NCBI RefSeq assembly: GCF_000142805.1
Contig: NC_013084.1
Span: forward strand, 124,001 to 188,000
Direction of reading: 5' to 3'
Origin: Lachancea thermotolerans CBS 6340
Lineage: Eukaryota; Ascomycota; Saccharomycetes; Saccharomycetales; Saccharomycetaceae
DNA length: 64,000 nucleotides
A model generated the notes under the pieces. That model saw only the letters and a list, made by a program, of their open reading frames with translations, was not told the DNA's origin and did not search any database. The position numbers and the translations under genes are program-made. Positions 53,187-64,000 of this stretch are shown here, piece by piece. Positions within the stretch are counted from its first letter, which is position 1; each line of letters opens with the position of its first letter.

Positions 53187-54773
53187 ATGACTGGTAAAGC
53201 TTCAACAAATTCCACGTTCAAGAATCGGGAAAAACCGCAGGAAGTGCGCAAAGCTAACATCATCGCGGCGCGCGCGGTGGCAGATGCGATCCGTACATCT
53301 TTGGGGCCTAAAGGTATGGATAAGATGATCAAGACCTCTAGAGGTGAGGTCATTATCTCAAATGATGGGCACACAATTCTCAAACAGATGGCCATTCTGC
53401 ATCCTGTGGCAAAAATGCTTGTGGAAGTGTCCGCGGCGCAAGATACGGAGGCCGGCGATGGAACAACATCCGTGGTTATCCTAACCGGTGCTCTCCTTGG
53501 TGCTGCAGAGAAACTCTTGAACAAGGGTGTGCATCCAACCATTATCGCTGAATCGTTCCAGAGAGCCGCCAAACGTTCCGTTGAAATTTTGCTGGATATG
53601 TCCCAAAAAATCTCTCTCAGCGACAAGCAAGCCCTAACACGCGCTGCAGCAACATCTTTGAGCTCCAAGATTGTCTCTCAACACTCTTCTTTCTTGGCGC
53701 CCTTGGCAGTGGACTGTGTGCTAAGTATCATCGATGAAAACGCTACAAATGTGGACTTAAATGATATTCGCTTGATCAAGAAGGTTGGTGGAACTATTGA
53801 CGACACTGAGATGGTGGATGGCGTAGTTCTCACACAGAATGTGGTGAAGACTGCTGGTGGCCCTACCAGGATCGAAAAAGCCAAAATAGGTTTAATTCAG
53901 TTCCAAATTTCACCTCCAAAACCAGACACAGAAAACAACATTGTGGTGAACGATTACAGACAGATGGATAAGATACTAAAAGAGGAGCGCGCCTACCTGC
54001 TGAACATATGCAAGAAGATCAAGAAGGCAAAGTGCAACGTGCTGCTAATCCAGAAGTCCATTCTCAGAGATGCAGTTAATGACCTTGCCCTACACTTCTT
54101 GTCGAAGCTAGGAATAATGGTGATAAAGGATGTGGAAAGAGAAGAGATTGAGTTTTTGTCTAAGAGTCTCAACTGTAAGCCAATTTCTGACCCAGAGTTT
54201 TTCACTGAAGATCGTCTAGGTGCTGCCGATCTCATCGAGGAGGTCGACAGTGACGGTTCCAAAATTGTCAAAATTACGGGCGTTAAATCGAACGTTGCGC
54301 GGCCAACTGTTTCTGTTATTGTCCGCGGTGCGAACAACGTTATTCTGGATGAAACAGAGAGGTCTCTGCATGATGCCCTTTGCGTTATCCGTTGTTTAGT
54401 CAAGGAAAGAGCCCTCATTGCAGGTGGCGGTGCTCCTGAAATCGAAGCATCTCGTACCTTGATGAAGGAAGCTAGAACGCTGCAAGGTGTGGAGGCTTTC
54501 GTTTGGCAAGAGTTTGCCGCAGCTTTGGAGGTCATACCAACTACATTGGCCGAAAACGCTGGTCTTTATAGCATAAGGGTAGTCACAGATCTACGCACCC
54601 TGCATGAGAATGGAGAAAAGAATGCGGGTATTTCCATAAGAAGGTCAGCTACTACAAACACCTTTGATGAGCATGTGTTGCAGCCTGTTTTGGTTAGTAC
54701 AAGTGCCATCACTTTAGCATCGGAGTGCGTGAAATCCATTTTAAGAATTGATGATATCACCTTCAGCCGGTGA
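53187..54773 (+). CDS. CCT4: Cct4, delta subunit of the TRiC chaperonin
   Basis: A 528-residue chaperonin subunit, orthologue of Cct4 (YDL143W, 528), a part of the eight-subunit cytosolic TRiC/CCT ring that folds actin and tubulin. Seen: [20 protein letters not shown] (the ATP-phosphate loop), the DGTTSVV nucleotide motif at about 89-96, the apical substrate-binding domain (about 220-370), and the conserved [20 protein letters not shown] then AGGGAPEIE. The length is the same as in S. cerevisiae and there is no sign of breakage. Confidence 0.98.
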   Translation: MTGKASTNSTFKNREKPQEVRKANIIAARAVADAIRTSLGPKGMDKMIKTSRGEVIISNDGHTILKQMAILHPVAKMLVEVSAAQDTEAGDGTTSVVILTGALLGAAEKLLNKGVHPTIIAESFQRAAKRSVEILLDMSQKISLSDKQALTRAAATSLSSKIVSQHSSFLAPLAVDCVLSIIDENATNVDLNDIRLIKKVGGTIDDTEMVDGVVLTQNVVKTAGGPTRIEKAKIGLIQFQISPPKPDTENNIVVNDYRQMDKILKEERAYLLNICKKIKKAKCNVLLIQKSILRDAVNDLALHFLSKLGIMVIKDVEREEIEFLSKSLNCKPISDPEFFTEDRLGAADLIEEVDSDGSKIVKITGVKSNVARPTVSVIVRGANNVILDETERSLHDALCVIRCLVKERALIAGGGAPEIEASRTLMKEARTLQGVEAFVWQEFAAALEVIPTTLAENAGLYSIRVVTDLRTLHENGEKNAGISIRRSATTNTFDEHVLQPVLVSTSAITLASECVKSILRIDDITFSR

Positions 54774-55382
54774 TATGCTGGAAGGAGAACTCAATGCACA
54801 GGAATATAATTAATTGTACATATTAACATCCTCATCGATATCCAAGAAGTTTTTTTACGTGGACACTAAGAATTAAGAAGTTTGATGGTTGACTAAGATA
54901 GTTGGAATAGCTGAGAATCGGGTTGACCCTCTCACTAGCAGCACTTGTCCATTTTATACAAAGCGGTGAGGGCAGCCTTCAAGTTATGTGCACGATCGTG
55001 GAAAAGGCTGAAGAGGTACTTTGTTGGCTTCGCGCCTACGTTTTACTATTGGCAACAGTCGATTCAGTTTATTCATAAGTTGTCGCATATTGAAGTATTT
55101 ATAAATGCTGAGAAATGCTAGAGGCTTTTAACTAATATTCCAATTAAAGTTAAGCTTCTGATGCGAAATGAAAAGACACGTTATGTCTCCTCAATTTGGT
55201 GTAACTATCGAAGAAAATCAACTCTGAGAAGGCGCCTCACAAGTGATTCACCATCAAAGGGCAGTCATCAGGACAATATCTTAGAAAGCGGTACCTGCGG
55301 AGATGGACTGGGAGCTCATCAGAAAATGTCGCCCTGAGTTCCTTAAAATTGCAAGGCCTAATCGAATGCTACCAAGGTGTGT
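54774..55382. other. Intergenic region between convergent CCT4 and CRD1
   Basis: 609 bp, unusually long for convergent 3' ends in this genome. A 58-codon ATG frame at 55161-55337 reads through but is basic and matches nothing I know. GGTTGACCCTC near 54920 resembles a tRNA B-box but lacks the required bases and has no A-box partner. An unrecognised noncoding RNA is possible. Confidence 0.4.
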
Positions 55383-56156
55383 TCATCTAACCTTCTTTAA
55401 GTACTTTACAGCATTTTTACTGAACACGTAAGATGCTCCGCTTAAAACAGTAGTACAGCCCACCACATATCCTAGCCACTCAAAAGCTCTCTGGTATATG
55501 TTGGTTTGTTCTGAGTCATTCTCCTTATCTTCGTCGCGGGTTTGGAAGATCATTGTTGCAACAGCCCATCCAAGGTATATCATCTGTAAAAATGTGTTCC
55601 ATTTGGATACCTTGGTGGGTCTAACTTCCGCACTAGGGTATCTAAAAACGTCCCAAAAAGACTTCCAAGTAGCCTTCCCATAAGTATGCCGCAAAGAGGA
55701 AATCCTGTAGTAAATAGCACTAAGAGCCAGCAGTACGTCCCTCCCTATTATAAGGCTGGCCAGTGGTATCGGGATGACCTGCGGGCCTCCGGGGCAGGCC
55801 AGGGACACGGTTGTTACGAGCATGAGGATTTTGTCGGCCATGGGGTCTAAAACGGTACCAGCAACGGATTTCATATTGTATTTCCTAGCCATATACCCAT
55901 CGAGAAAGTCTGTCAGACACGAATAAGAGAAGAGGCCCAACGCTGGCACAAGATTGTTGGTCATTATACAGTGCCCAATTAGGGGCGCCGCTGCAATTCT
56001 TGTAATCGTCAGCATATTCGGTATAGTATAGATGGAAGACAAGACGGAACGCATCTTTTGGGGGGCTGGTGGAGTTGTCGAGCTGAACCGGATTGCGGTT
56101 GACCGGCACAGTAGGGGCAATTTCTGCCCCACAAAGATCCCTGGCCTCGCGAGCAT
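55383..56156 (-). CDS. CRD1: Crd1, cardiolipin synthase
   Basis: A 257-residue orthologue of Crd1 (YDL142C, 283), the inner mitochondrial membrane enzyme that joins CDP-diacylglycerol and phosphatidylglycerol to make cardiolipin. Seen: a short basic presequence (RPGIFVGQKLPLLCRS and following), then the CDP-alcohol phosphatidyltransferase signature D-G-Y-M-A-R followed by G-T-V-L-D-P-M-A-D in the segment starting at DFLDGYMARKYNMKSVAG, and three to four hydrophobic membrane helices. The ATG at 56156 is the first in frame. It is divergent from BPL1. Confidence 0.94.
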   Translation of the reverse strand: MLARPGIFVGQKLPLLCRSTAIRFSSTTPPAPQKMRSVLSSIYTIPNMLTITRIAAAPLIGHCIMTNNLVPALGLFSYSCLTDFLDGYMARKYNMKSVAGTVLDPMADKILMLVTTVSLACPGGPQVIPIPLASLIIGRDVLLALSAIYYRISSLRHTYGKATWKSFWDVFRYPSAEVRPTKVSKWNTFLQMIYLGWAVATMIFQTRDEDKENDSEQTNIYQRAFEWLGYVVGCTTVLSGASYVFSKNAVKYLKKVR

Positions 56157-56367
56157 TGATGATGCTTGTATTCAAGCTTTTGAATCCAATCCGAACTTGC
56201 AAATGGCTGGCTATCCTGTGCTTTCGAAGTTTCGGCGCTCGCGATGGTTTTTCATTTTTTTAGTCTCTGATTTGTTATAATAATCGACATTCGATAATAT
56301 CAGAATAGCCTAATTCGACCAACTAATTACCACAATTTTAAAAAATCCTGAAGTTACTGGGCGCTAG

Positions 56368-56517
56368 ATATCTCGCAACGTGATCCGTTCAGGCCTTCAA
56401 TACGCATTCGCACCGAGATCTGGTAAACATCCTGTCCACATCCAACGATTTCTTGAAGGGATCGTCCAGGCACAGAAGAACGCGAGAAGACAACTTCACA
56501 GAAGCGGAGAGCGTAGG
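56368..56517 (+). other. In-frame stop-free extension upstream of BPL1 ATG
   Basis: After TAG at 56365-56367 the BPL1 frame is open for 50 codons to the ATG at 56518. The predicted residues are basic: about ten Arg and several Lys and His, with only two Glu and no Asp. This is the composition of a mitochondrial presequence. Near-cognate codons available are ATA (56368), GTG (56380) and several ATC. There is no in-frame ATG. It may be translated or merely 5' UTR. Confidence 0.35.
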
Positions 56518-58566
56518 ATGAACGTTCTAGTATACAATGGCCCAGGGGCATCTCCTGATTCTGTAAAGCATGCGCTAAATACCCTTCGCCGCTTGCTAGA
56601 ACCTTTTTATGCGGTGTGCACTACCAACGCCAGGGTGCTCCAAACTGAACCATGGGCGGGCAAGACTTCTGCAGTTGTTTTCCCAGGCGGTGCAGATCTT
56701 CCTTACACCAAGGAGTGCGCCTCGGTGATTTCACAATTGAAGAAGTTTGTTTCCAAGCAAGGTGGAACTTTCATTGGGTTTTGTGCGGGTGGTTACTTCG
56801 CAACCAACTGCGTCGAATTTGCGCAAGGCGATCCTCAGCTGGAAGTCGTAGGCAAAAGAGAGCTTAAGTTTTTCCCAGATACCGGACGGGGACCTGCCTT
56901 CCATGGTTTCAAATATAATAGTGAGGCGGGTGCCCGCGCTGCTTCCCTGCGGCTTTCTAACGGGGAAGAGCTTAAGACTTACTATAACGGCGGCTGCGTG
57001 TTTGTCAACGCTGAAAAGTATGAAAATGTCGAAGTCTTGGCCCACTACAATGAAGCTTTGGATGTCCCCTACTCCCAGGACCCCTCTTCACTGGGCGCGG
57101 CGGTTGTGCTGTGTCAAATTGGTAAGGGCCGCGCGCTTCTTACAGGGCCCCACCCAGAGTTTGTTCCAAAACTGCTTCAAAAAACTAATGACGATAAATA
57201 CAATTCCTCAGTCGTCGAAGTTCTCCTGGAGTATGAAAAGGGGAGGCTAAATTTCATGAAGGACATCCTTACAAAGGCAGGACTTCATTGTAACAATGAT
57301 TTTGCTGACAGAGTAGCTCCTAGCTTGACACCATTATTAGTCATGGCATCCAGTAACAACCACCTCATCGAGGAATTGGAGAACAATGTGAGAAATAGTG
57401 ACGGTATTTTCGAGGATGGTGCTGCCATTTTGGAAGGGGAAACCGACTCTTTCCGTATCTACAAAGGCTTTGATCAATACGAAGCTGCTAAATCTGAACT
57501 TTTGGGTGAGGAGCCTGATGAGGTTCCAAAAAGCATCATTATCAGCTCAGCTAGTGAGCCATTTGCTCCACGCAAGCTTACTCCAAATTTTGATACTGCG
57601 AAGTATTTCCAGTATTTGAATCCACAGAGCTCTGTCGGCTCTCTGCTCATGTATGGGGAGGTCATTACTTCGACAAGTTCCTTGTTAAACAACAACAAAA
57701 AACTCTTGTCGCTATTTCCACGCAACTCGATGCTTCATGTTGGTACTATACAGGTATCTGGCCGCGGTCGCGGGGGCAACACATGGGTCAATCCAAAGGG
57801 TGTATCTGCATCTACTGCATGCATCAATCTGCCGCTGGTGTCTCCAACAACCGGCCGTCCTGTTTCAATCGTCTTTGTTCAGTATCTTGCAATGCTCGCT
57901 TATTGCAAGGCAATTTTAAGTTACGCTCCCGGGTTTGAGGACCTGCCTGTAAAAATTAAATGGCCCAACGACCTTTACGCTATGAAGCCAGAATATTACC
58001 GCACGAAAAAGCTGCGCTTGACTGGAAGGGGCCTAGCAGGAAGCAAGACACCACTGACTGACGTCGAACCAGCTTATGTTAAAATATCAGGACTGCTGGT
58101 GAATACCAACTTTCTCAACAACTGCTACTCTCTCCTGCTTGGCTGTGGTCTCAATGTATCGCATGACGGCCCCACCACATCCCTCAATTCATGGGTTAGC
58201 ATCTTAAATAAAGAAAGAGAAAAAGCCAATATGAACCCACTTCCTTTTGTGGAAATTGAGAAGTTGCAGGCTCTTTACATGAACAATTTGAATGTTGTGC
58301 TCGACACTTTTTTGAATAAGGGACCTGTTTCTGTGCTTCCGGAATACTATGATCTTTGGCTGCACAACGATCAAATAGTCACTCTCACTGACCACCAAAA
58401 TGTGAAGGCCAAGATCGTGGGTATCACGAAAGACTACGGTTTGCTCATCGCTAAAGAATTGGTTTCGGGCACCAATACACAATTCACAGGAAACGTATAT
58501 CACTTGCAGCCCGACGGTAACACTTTCGATATTTTCAAAGGTCTTATCTCGAAAAAGGTTATTTGA
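56518..58566 (+). CDS. BPL1: Bpl1, biotin-protein ligase
   Basis: A 682-residue biotin-protein ligase, orthologue of Bpl1 (YDL141W, 690). It attaches biotin to acetyl-CoA carboxylase, pyruvate carboxylase and other carriers. Seen: the conserved start [20 protein letters not shown]; an N-terminal class I glutamine-amidotransferase-like domain ([11 protein letters not shown] near 120-130); then the ligase core with [33 protein letters not shown] and [18 protein letters not shown], and a small C-terminal domain. The ATG at 56518 is collinear with S. cerevisiae. A basic, stop-free extension lies upstream. It converges on RPO21. Confidence 0.96.
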   Translation: MNVLVYNGPGASPDSVKHALNTLRRLLEPFYAVCTTNARVLQTEPWAGKTSAVVFPGGADLPYTKECASVISQLKKFVSKQGGTFIGFCAGGYFATNCVEFAQGDPQLEVVGKRELKFFPDTGRGPAFHGFKYNSEAGARAASLRLSNGEELKTYYNGGCVFVNAEKYENVEVLAHYNEALDVPYSQDPSSLGAAVVLCQIGKGRALLTGPHPEFVPKLLQKTNDDKYNSSVVEVLLEYEKGRLNFMKDILTKAGLHCNNDFADRVAPSLTPLLVMASSNNHLIEELENNVRNSDGIFEDGAAILEGETDSFRIYKGFDQYEAAKSELLGEEPDEVPKSIIISSASEPFAPRKLTPNFDTAKYFQYLNPQSSVGSLLMYGEVITSTSSLLNNNKKLLSLFPRNSMLHVGTIQVSGRGRGGNTWVNPKGVSASTACINLPLVSPTTGRPVSIVFVQYLAMLAYCKAILSYAPGFEDLPVKIKWPNDLYAMKPEYYRTKKLRLTGRGLAGSKTPLTDVEPAYVKISGLLVNTNFLNNCYSLLLGCGLNVSHDGPTTSLNSWVSILNKEREKANMNPLPFVEIEKLQALYMNNLNVVLDTFLNKGPVSVLPEYYDLWLHNDQIVTLTDHQNVKAKIVGITKDYGLLIAKELVSGTNTQFTGNVYHLQPDGNTFDIFKGLISKKVI

Positions 58567-58787
58567 AGGCAACCCGGGATAGACGACAAAGAGTAGTCAT
58601 TTCAGAAACGTTAAAATATGTACATTTATAGATACTGCTGTAAGTGCAAAAAACAACTAACATTAGTGCGGACATTCCTTTGCACGCATACTGCATTCTA
58701 CGAAGCAAAAAGCTTCCTTTTCTTGTGTGCCAGGTTGTTCCGGGTTCAAAAACACAGTGAACTGAAAGAAAATCAACTGATGATTGC

Positions 58788-61700
58788 TCAGTTGTTGTTG
58801 TTGTTGTTGTTGTTGTTGTCGTTGTCGTTCTCTTTCTTTGGGGAGCCTGGAGAGTATGAGGGAGAGCCCGGACTATAGCTTGGAGAAGTTGGAGAGTACG
58901 ATGGAGACGTAGGAGAGTAGCTTGGTGAAGTTGGAGAATAAGAAGGAGAGGTTGGGGAATAGGATGGAGAGGTTGGAGAGTATGATGGTGATGTGGGAGA
59001 GTATGATGGTGAGGTTGGGCTATAACTTGGCGATGTTGGAGAGTAAGATGGAGAAGTCGGACTGTAGCTTGGCGACGTGGGAGAGTATGAAGGCGACGTA
59101 GGGCTGTAGCTTGGCGAAGTTGGCGAGTATGATGGCGAAGTTGGCGAGTATGATGGCGACGTGGGGCTATAGCTAGGAGAAGTTGGAGAGTATGATGGAG
59201 ATGTTGGACTGTAGCTTGGCGACGTTGGCGAGTACGATGGTGATGTTGGACTGTAGCTTGGCGACGTTGGCGAGTACGATGGTGATGTTGGACTGTAGCT
59301 TGGCGACGTTGGCGAATATGATGGGGAGGTTGGGCTGTAGCTTGGAGATGTAGGGGAGTAAGCTGGAGATGTAGGTGAGAAGCCAGGAGAGGCGACACCA
59401 CCAAATCCAGGAGACGTGGGAGCATCTCCGTAACCGCTGAAAGGAGAAGAAGCCCCACCGTAGTCGGCACCCCCGTAGGCAGTGAAACCGCCTGACATCG
59501 CGTCAGTAGAACCAGAGTCAACCAAGGGCGAAAACATGAGTTCGTCCTTGACATCGATATCCGCATTGACTAGGCCGCTTTCGTTGTTGTAAGGAGTTCT
59601 GGCACCATCATGGCCATCCGCGACTTCTTCCATTTTTTGCTGTGGCATGAACTTCACTAGCGACTCTTCATCAATCATGACATCAAAAGCACCAGTACCA
59701 ATAGGAGCAACTTGGCCCAATAGCACGTTCTCTGATACACCACGGCAATCGTCCAGCTCTGCTGCTGCACCTGCCTCAAACAGGATTTCAACTGTTTCTT
59801 CAAAGGAGCACCTCATCAGCGCGCCAGTGTCCGACCTGTTGAAACCATGACGGGTAACAGACATGAGGAAACCCTGTGATGTCATAACGTCAACCAGCAA
59901 AGCCATATGACGATAGTTAACGTAAGAACCGTCGGATGCAATGACGTTGTAAACTTCCTTGTACAACGCAGCGCGGCCAGCTTCAATACCCAAAACATTC
60001 ATAATGTCAATGAATGAGTTTGTGTATATACGCGCAGGGTCTACGCCAGGAACGCACATAACCTCGGCAAGGTTAACACCATCGGTTTCCAAAACCCACT
60101 CAGGAACTTTGTGGTATTCACCGGTAGGGCTTGGTACCTTGCGATCGTACTTCATCATAACGACTCTTGTGATATCCTCGACACCACGCAAGGTGATGCT
60201 CTCAAGCATTGTGTTCTCAATCCTTTTGAGCATGTGGTCTTCCTCTGCCTCTGCTTCCGCATCCAGTGTCTTGGGATCACGAACAACACGACAACGAATA
60301 ATCAACTTTTCTGCGTTGTCTTCCGACCAAATGACAAACAAATCATTTTTGAAGGTCTCCTTGATCTTTTCACCGACTTGTCCCATAGTCAAATCTTTGT
60401 CGTTCATTGCGGCACGGTCAAGTTCGAGACGTAGCAACCAAGGAGATTGGTAGTCAAGAGACTGTTCTGTTTCCTCATCCATCAAGGAAAAGTGTAACTG
60501 GATGATTTCTTCGTCCTCTTCGATGACTGTAGAGCGTGGATCAGGGTCGTAGTAAATTTCAGACGCAACAGTTATACTCTTCAAAGTTGTGTGCTCGATC
60601 GCGGATCTGATCAGTTTGGCCTTCTCCTGGTCAGCGGCGTGATCTTTGTCCAGGTAAACTGTCAAAGAAGGAGTCTTCATGTTCTTAGCCACATTCAGAA
60701 TTTCCTTTAAACGAGGAACACCAGAAGTAACCTTCTTAGAAGCGACACCAGCGAAATGGAACGTGTTCAGTGTCATCTGAGTAGCTGGCTCACCAATTGA
60801 CTGAGCAGCCAAAACACCCACCATTTCACCTGGGTGCACGATCGATCTCAAAAATTGAGACTCGACATTGCTCAAGACCCATTCGAAAGTTTGCTTGTTT
60901 AGCCTGTATTCCTGAATGACTCTGCGAGTGGCTAGTCTGGAACGTAGTAAGCAGCAGAATAGAGTGACCGCGTTTTGCTGGGCTTCTTGTAGAATCTTAC
61001 TCTTGCCACGAAGAACAAGAAGTTTTTCTTGTAATTCTTTGACACCATACACCACGTCACGGATTGTCAGATCTGTGGGCTTGGTCTGATCGATTCTGAA
61101 AGTCTGCTGAGCGTTTTGGATAATACGCCTAATGTTGACAGGCAAAGGCCAGTTTTGTTCACCGTCCACGAAAATCTTTCTGAGGAATTCGCGATCTTCG
61201 ACAAGCTGTTTGAACTCTTCGTCTAGCAAAGCCTGAAGCTTAAGATCACCAATAATCTCAGAGCCCGATTCGAGCAACGAAGGGTCGAGAGCATGTCTAG
61301 GGTTCAGCAAATCAATCCTGAATCTGCGCTCGAAAGCAGCGTCCGAAGATGCAATGGTGTCAATAGTCTGCTTTTCGATGTGAGCCGCATCCATACCATC
61401 TTCACCATAAATGAACTGAATCACGTTACCCAGCGAGTTTCTCGTTGTTCCATCGTAGTGAACCATGATATCTTCTAAAGCCTTGACTAAACGACGCTGA
61501 ATGTAACCTGTTTCGGCTGTTTTAACGGCAGTATCGATCAAACCTTCACGACCACCCATGGCGTGAAAAAAGAATTCTTGGGGAGTAAGGCCTCTCAGAT
61601 AAGAGTTCTCAACAAAACCTTTAGATTCTGGAGAATAATCGTCCTTTGAGAAGTGAGGCAAGGTGCGGTCCGCGAACCCAAAGGCAATACGCTTACCTTC

Positions 61701-64000
61701 AACCGACTGCTGCCCAACACAAGCAGACATCTGGGCAATATTAATGAAAGAACCTTTTGAACCAGCGCTTACCATCTGCTTGACGTTATTCAAATCCTTC
61801 AAGTTAACTTCAGCTGAACGACCTGCTTTATCTCTAGCCTCGTTCAAATATCTGACGACGCTATCTTCAAAAGATTCTCTCAAAGTCATACCATGCTTAG
61901 CTGTCAGCAAGTTTGCTTGAGCCTCCTTAGTGACTTCCTCGACTTTTCTCTTTGCAACTATAATAGCCTCAGTAATTTCCCTCATAGATTTCTCGTCGGC
62001 GATTGTGTCCCCGATACCGATAGAGAATCCATTGTGAAGCAGCCAGAAATTGACTACCTTTTGAAGATTACTGAAGAGCCTTGCACAAATCTTGGGGCCC
62101 TTTTCTCTTGTGACAACATGAATCAAACCACCACTTGAAGAGCCCACAGTTTTCTTGTCAACAACGCCGAAGATGATTTGACCATCAATAATCAGCATAC
62201 CGTTGTCTTTTGGCGATAGTAAAGTTGTGCCCTCGTCAAACCTTTGCAAGTGGATACCGCTTGGAATGGCAATCGAAAGTATCTGCTTACCAGACCATAA
62301 TGGTTTTGGCTTCAGGATGATTGGGGTTGGGATTACACCATCCCAATCCGGAATCCAGTAGAGCATATTCAACACCTGGTCTAGCTCGATAAAAGTGTCT
62401 CTTAACGTCATTTTTCTAACACCACATAAGGTGTCCTGTACGATACCCATACAAGGTTTGTTAGACTGCGCTGACACAATTTGCTGAGGAACAGCGCAAA
62501 GTTGAGAAAGCTCAGCTCTAGTTTCCTCCGACTGAGGCACGTGTAAGTTCATCTCGTCACCGTCGAAATCCGCATTATAAGGTGATGTTACGGACAAGTT
62601 CAGTCTGAAAGTAGAATAAGGCATAACCTTTACTCTATGCGCCATCATGGACATCTTGTGAAGCGATGGCTGACGGTTAAACAGCACTGGGTCTTCATCG
62701 ATAATGTGACGTTCGACCTTCCAACCATACTGGAGCTGGATATCACCCGCCCTTTTACTGTACCGCAAATCGATACGGTCACCGTTATCACGAATAATAT
62801 ATTTTGCACCGGGATGCTCATTAGGACCATTGCGTACTAGCTGCGTCAGCCTGTCGATATTGTAAGGTGTTACAACCTCCGGGTAGGTAAGAGTTCTTGC
62901 GATAGACTTTGGAACACCAACTTGATCCAGATCTAAGTTAGGGTCACCGGAAATAACCGTACGGGCAGAGAAGTCAACACGCTTTCCCATAAGGTTACCT
63001 CTGATACGACCTTCTTTACCCTTTAAACGGGCTCTGATAGATTTAATTGGACGACCAGACTTCTGCAGTGCCTGAGGTTGTCCTGCAATATCGTTGTCCA
63101 TGTATGTGGCAACATGAAATTGCAGTAAAGCTTCCGATTCTTGTATTACGTGCTGCGGAGACCCGTTAATTTCCAGCCTTTGGACATTAATATTAGCCTT
63201 TAAGATATCACCCAGCTTGTAAGTCAAATCATCCTCACCTCTTTGAGTTTCATTGAAAGAAATTGAAGGACGTACTGGTGGGGGTGGAACAGGCAAAACC
63301 GTAAGTATCATCCATTCCGGACGAGCAAAATCTTCATTGAAACCCAGCCTCACAGAATCCTCTGGAGAAATGTGTTTAAAGACATTGAGAACCTCGTCTG
63401 CTGAAATAACACGTCTTTCTGGCTGGTCTGCATCATCAGCACCCTTGTCCTTTTTCCATGTGCCCACTAGTGAGAGTCCATCTTTTCTAACACTAGGCTG
63501 AGTATTACCGCAACCACCTCTGGAAACATACTGAGCAGGGTCGTTATCGGAGGGCACCTCTGTCTCGCATACCATTTTGGCCTTACACAGAGACCAAACA
63601 GCATTGAATCTTCTTTTAGGATCTTTAATTTTTATAGCCTGTCTCATAAGTTCGCTATGCTCATCTAAGAGTAATTTACCACAATGCATGCAGACACACT
63701 CGCAAACTTTCTTAATTTTGGAAATGTACCCGATGTGGAACACAGGTTTGGCTAGTTCGATGTGACCAAAATGCCCTGGGCAGTCGTTCATGCCTTCACC
63801 ACAAGTCTGACACTTGTAGTTACGGTCTATAGAACCCAGACGAGGATCATTAAGACCTCCGACTTTGGCTCTCATTTGAGTCTCGTCCATCGTTTCAGGA
63901 AACTCGATTTTTGCGACACTGATAGCGCGAACTTCCTCCGGCGAGAAAATACCAAATTGGACTTCCTTGACGGTCCGCAAGGGAGCGCTGGAGTAGGGAA
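58788..64000 (-). CDS. RPO21: RNA polymerase II largest subunit (5' end outside window)
   Basis: Rpb1 (YDL140C, 1733 residues), lacking only a few N-terminal codons. The frame continues to the window edge as [16 protein letters not shown], matching the S. cerevisiae start region ([15 protein letters not shown]), and the true ATG should lie within a few codons beyond 64000. Seen: the zinc region [17 protein letters not shown] and [10 protein letters not shown]; the catalytic magnesium loop [10 protein letters not shown]; the bridge-helix region ([20 protein letters not shown]); the trigger loop [19 protein letters not shown]; and a C-terminal domain of heptads (58836-59381). The tail ends in an Asp/Asn-rich stretch with nine consecutive Asn. 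Confidence 0.98.
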   Translation of the reverse strand, partial: PYSSAPLRTVKEVQFGIFSPEEVRAISVAKIEFPETMDETQMRAKVGGLNDPRLGSIDRNYKCQTCGEGMNDCPGHFGHIELAKPVFHIGYISKIKKVCECVCMHCGKLLLDEHSELMRQAIKIKDPKRRFNAVWSLCKAKMVCETEVPSDNDPAQYVSRGGCGNTQPSVRKDGLSLVGTWKKDKGADDADQPERRVISADEVLNVFKHISPEDSVRLGFNEDFARPEWMILTVLPVPPPPVRPSISFNETQRGEDDLTYKLGDILKANINVQRLEINGSPQHVIQESEALLQFHVATYMDNDIAGQPQALQKSGRPIKSIRARLKGKEGRIRGNLMGKRVDFSARTVISGDPNLDLDQVGVPKSIARTLTYPEVVTPYNIDRLTQLVRNGPNEHPGAKYIIRDNGDRIDLRYSKRAGDIQLQYGWKVERHIIDEDPVLFNRQPSLHKMSMMAHRVKVMPYSTFRLNLSVTSPYNADFDGDEMNLHVPQSEETRAELSQLCAVPQQIVSAQSNKPCMGIVQDTLCGVRKMTLRDTFIELDQVLNMLYWIPDWDGVIPTPIILKPKPLWSGKQILSIAIPSGIHLQRFDEGTTLLSPKDNGMLIIDGQIIFGVVDKKTVGSSSGGLIHVVTREKGPKICARLFSNLQKVVNFWLLHNGFSIGIGDTIADEKSMREITEAIIVAKRKVEEVTKEAQANLLTAKHGMTLRESFEDSVVRYLNEARDKAGRSAEVNLKDLNNVKQMVSAGSKGSFINIAQMSACVGQQSVEGKRIAFGFADRTLPHFSKDDYSPESKGFVENSYLRGLTPQEFFFHAMGGREGLIDTAVKTAETGYIQRRLVKALEDIMVHYDGTTRNSLGNVIQFIYGEDGMDAAHIEKQTIDTIASSDAAFERRFRIDLLNPRHALDPSLLESGSEIIGDLKLQALLDEEFKQLVEDREFLRKIFVDGEQNWPLPVNIRRIIQNAQQTFRIDQTKPTDLTIRDVVYGVKELQEKLLVLRGKSKILQEAQQNAVTLFCCLLRSRLATRRVIQEYRLNKQTFEWVLSNVESQFLRSIVHPGEMVGVLAAQSIGEPATQMTLNTFHFAGVASKKVTSGVPRLKEILNVAKNMKTPSLTVYLDKDHAADQEKAKLIRSAIEHTTLKSITVASEIYYDPDPRSTVIEEDEEIIQLHFSLMDEETEQSLDYQSPWLLRLELDRAAMNDKDLTMGQVGEKIKETFKNDLFVIWSEDNAEKLIIRCRVVRDPKTLDAEAEAEEDHMLKRIENTMLESITLRGVEDITRVVMMKYDRKVPSPTGEYHKVPEWVLETDGVNLAEVMCVPGVDPARIYTNSFIDIMNVLGIEAGRAALYKEVYNVIASDGSYVNYRHMALLVDVMTSQGFLMSVTRHGFNRSDTGALMRCSFEETVEILFEAGAAAELDDCRGVSENVLLGQVAPIGTGAFDVMIDEESLVKFMPQQKMEEVADGHDGARTPYNNESGLVNADIDVKDELMFSPLVDSGSTDAMSGGFTAYGGADYGGASSPFSGYGDAPTSPGFGGVASPGFSPTSPAYSPTSPSYSPTSPSYSPTSPSYSPTSPSYSPTSPSYSPTSPSYSPTSPSYSPTSPSYSPTSPSYSPTSPSYSPTSPSYSPTSPSYSPTSPSYSPTSPSYSPTSPSYSPTSPSYSPTSPSYSPTSPSYSPTSPSYSPTSPSYSPTSPSYSPTSPSYSPTSPSYSPGSPSYSPGSPKKENDNDNNNNNNNNN
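58836..59381 (-). repeat. Rpb1 C-terminal heptad repeats (26 units)
   Basis: 546 nt encode 26 heptads in a row: a first FSPTSPA, then 23 exact YSPTSPS, then YSPGSPS and YSPGSPK. The S. cerevisiae C-terminal domain also has about 26 heptads but with more variants at position 7. The heptads are the platform for phosphorylation by Kin28, Bur1 and Ctk1. In DNA the array is a 21-bp tandem repeat with synonymous variation. Confidence 0.95.

Noticed and set aside
54910-54930. tRNA B-box-like GGTTGACCCTC
   Set aside because: It does not fit GGTTCRANTCC, there is no A-box at the right distance and no cloverleaf could be drawn.
55161-55337. 58-codon ATG frame between CCT4 and CRD1
   Set aside because: Too short and without features; expected by chance in 600 bp.
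58791-58838. Simple GTT repeat at the RPO21 3' end as a microsatellite locus
   Set aside because: It is in-frame coding for the Asn-rich tail of Rpb1, so it is described with that gene instead.
58559-59566. 335-codon minus-strand frame over the RPO21 CTD
   Set aside because: An alternative frame of the 21-bp repeat on the same strand; its low-complexity His/Arg/Thr composition is the by-product of the heptad array.
1-64000. CRISPR arrays, insertion sequences, Ty/LTR elements, rRNA or prophage
   Set aside because: No regularly spaced repeats, terminal inverted repeats with transposase, LTR pairs or rRNA-like sequence were seen; the window is compact eukaryotic gene space.

Overview
The window is nuclear DNA of a budding yeast of the family Saccharomycetaceae that did not go through the whole-genome duplication. 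Its gene order interleaves two Saccharomyces cerevisiae segments, the left arm of chromosome IV (NRP1/YDL167C down to RPO21/YDL140C) and part of the right arm of chromosome XII (MSS51/YLR203C to CDC123/YLR215C). Pairs kept in duplicate in S. cerevisiae (ENT1/ENT2, CLB3/CLB4) occur once here. Gene content, compactness and composition suggest Lachancea or a close relative; I cannot name the species from the sequence alone.

Layout, left to right: the first codons of NRP1 (edge), FAP7, CDC36, MSS51, COX24, HMX1, CDC9, one ENT1/2 epsin, MHF2, a dynactin p62-like gene, HRD3, SEC13, PNP1, DHH1, STE7, the YDL157C homologue, CMR1, a GNAT acetyltransferase plus a Zn2Cys6 transcription factor (both extra relative to S. 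cerevisiae order), one CLB3/4 cyclin, SAS10, RPC53, ATG9, NOP14, RPN5, ATG38 (the only spliced gene I can see), LDB17, TUB4, COP1, CRR1, FRE1, CDC123, CCT4, CRD1, BPL1 and RPO21, which runs off the right edge. No tRNA, rRNA, transposon, LTR, CRISPR array or centromere could be supported.

Almost all genes are core housekeeping genes in independent transcription units, so there is no operon-like system. Shared themes are ribosome and RNA polymerase production (FAP7, SAS10, NOP14, RPC53, RPO21, with PAC and RRPE elements in some promoters), secretion and protein quality control (SEC13, COP1, HRD3, RPN5, CCT4), mitochondria (MSS51, COX24, CRD1, YDL157C), autophagy (ATG9, ATG38), iron/copper/heme handling (HMX1, FRE1) and microtubules (TUB4, dynactin p62).

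The most unusual content is: (i) a dynactin p62 (DCTN4-like) gene, a subunit I do not know from S. cerevisiae; (ii) the inserted GNAT and zinc-cluster pair, whose two upstream regions both carry inverted GATAAG motifs; (iii) a basic, stop-free in-frame extension upstream of the BPL1 ATG that could encode a mitochondrial isoform made from a near-cognate codon; (iv) an HRD3 that ends before the expected membrane anchor; (v) a noncanonical 5' splice site in ATG38; and (vi) absence of MSH5 from its expected place. Start codons were chosen as ATG. Several long open frames extend upstream from TTG or GTG, and these were trimmed (FAP7, MSS51, HRD3, STE7, GNAT, CLB, LDB17, FRE1, CDC123, BPL1).
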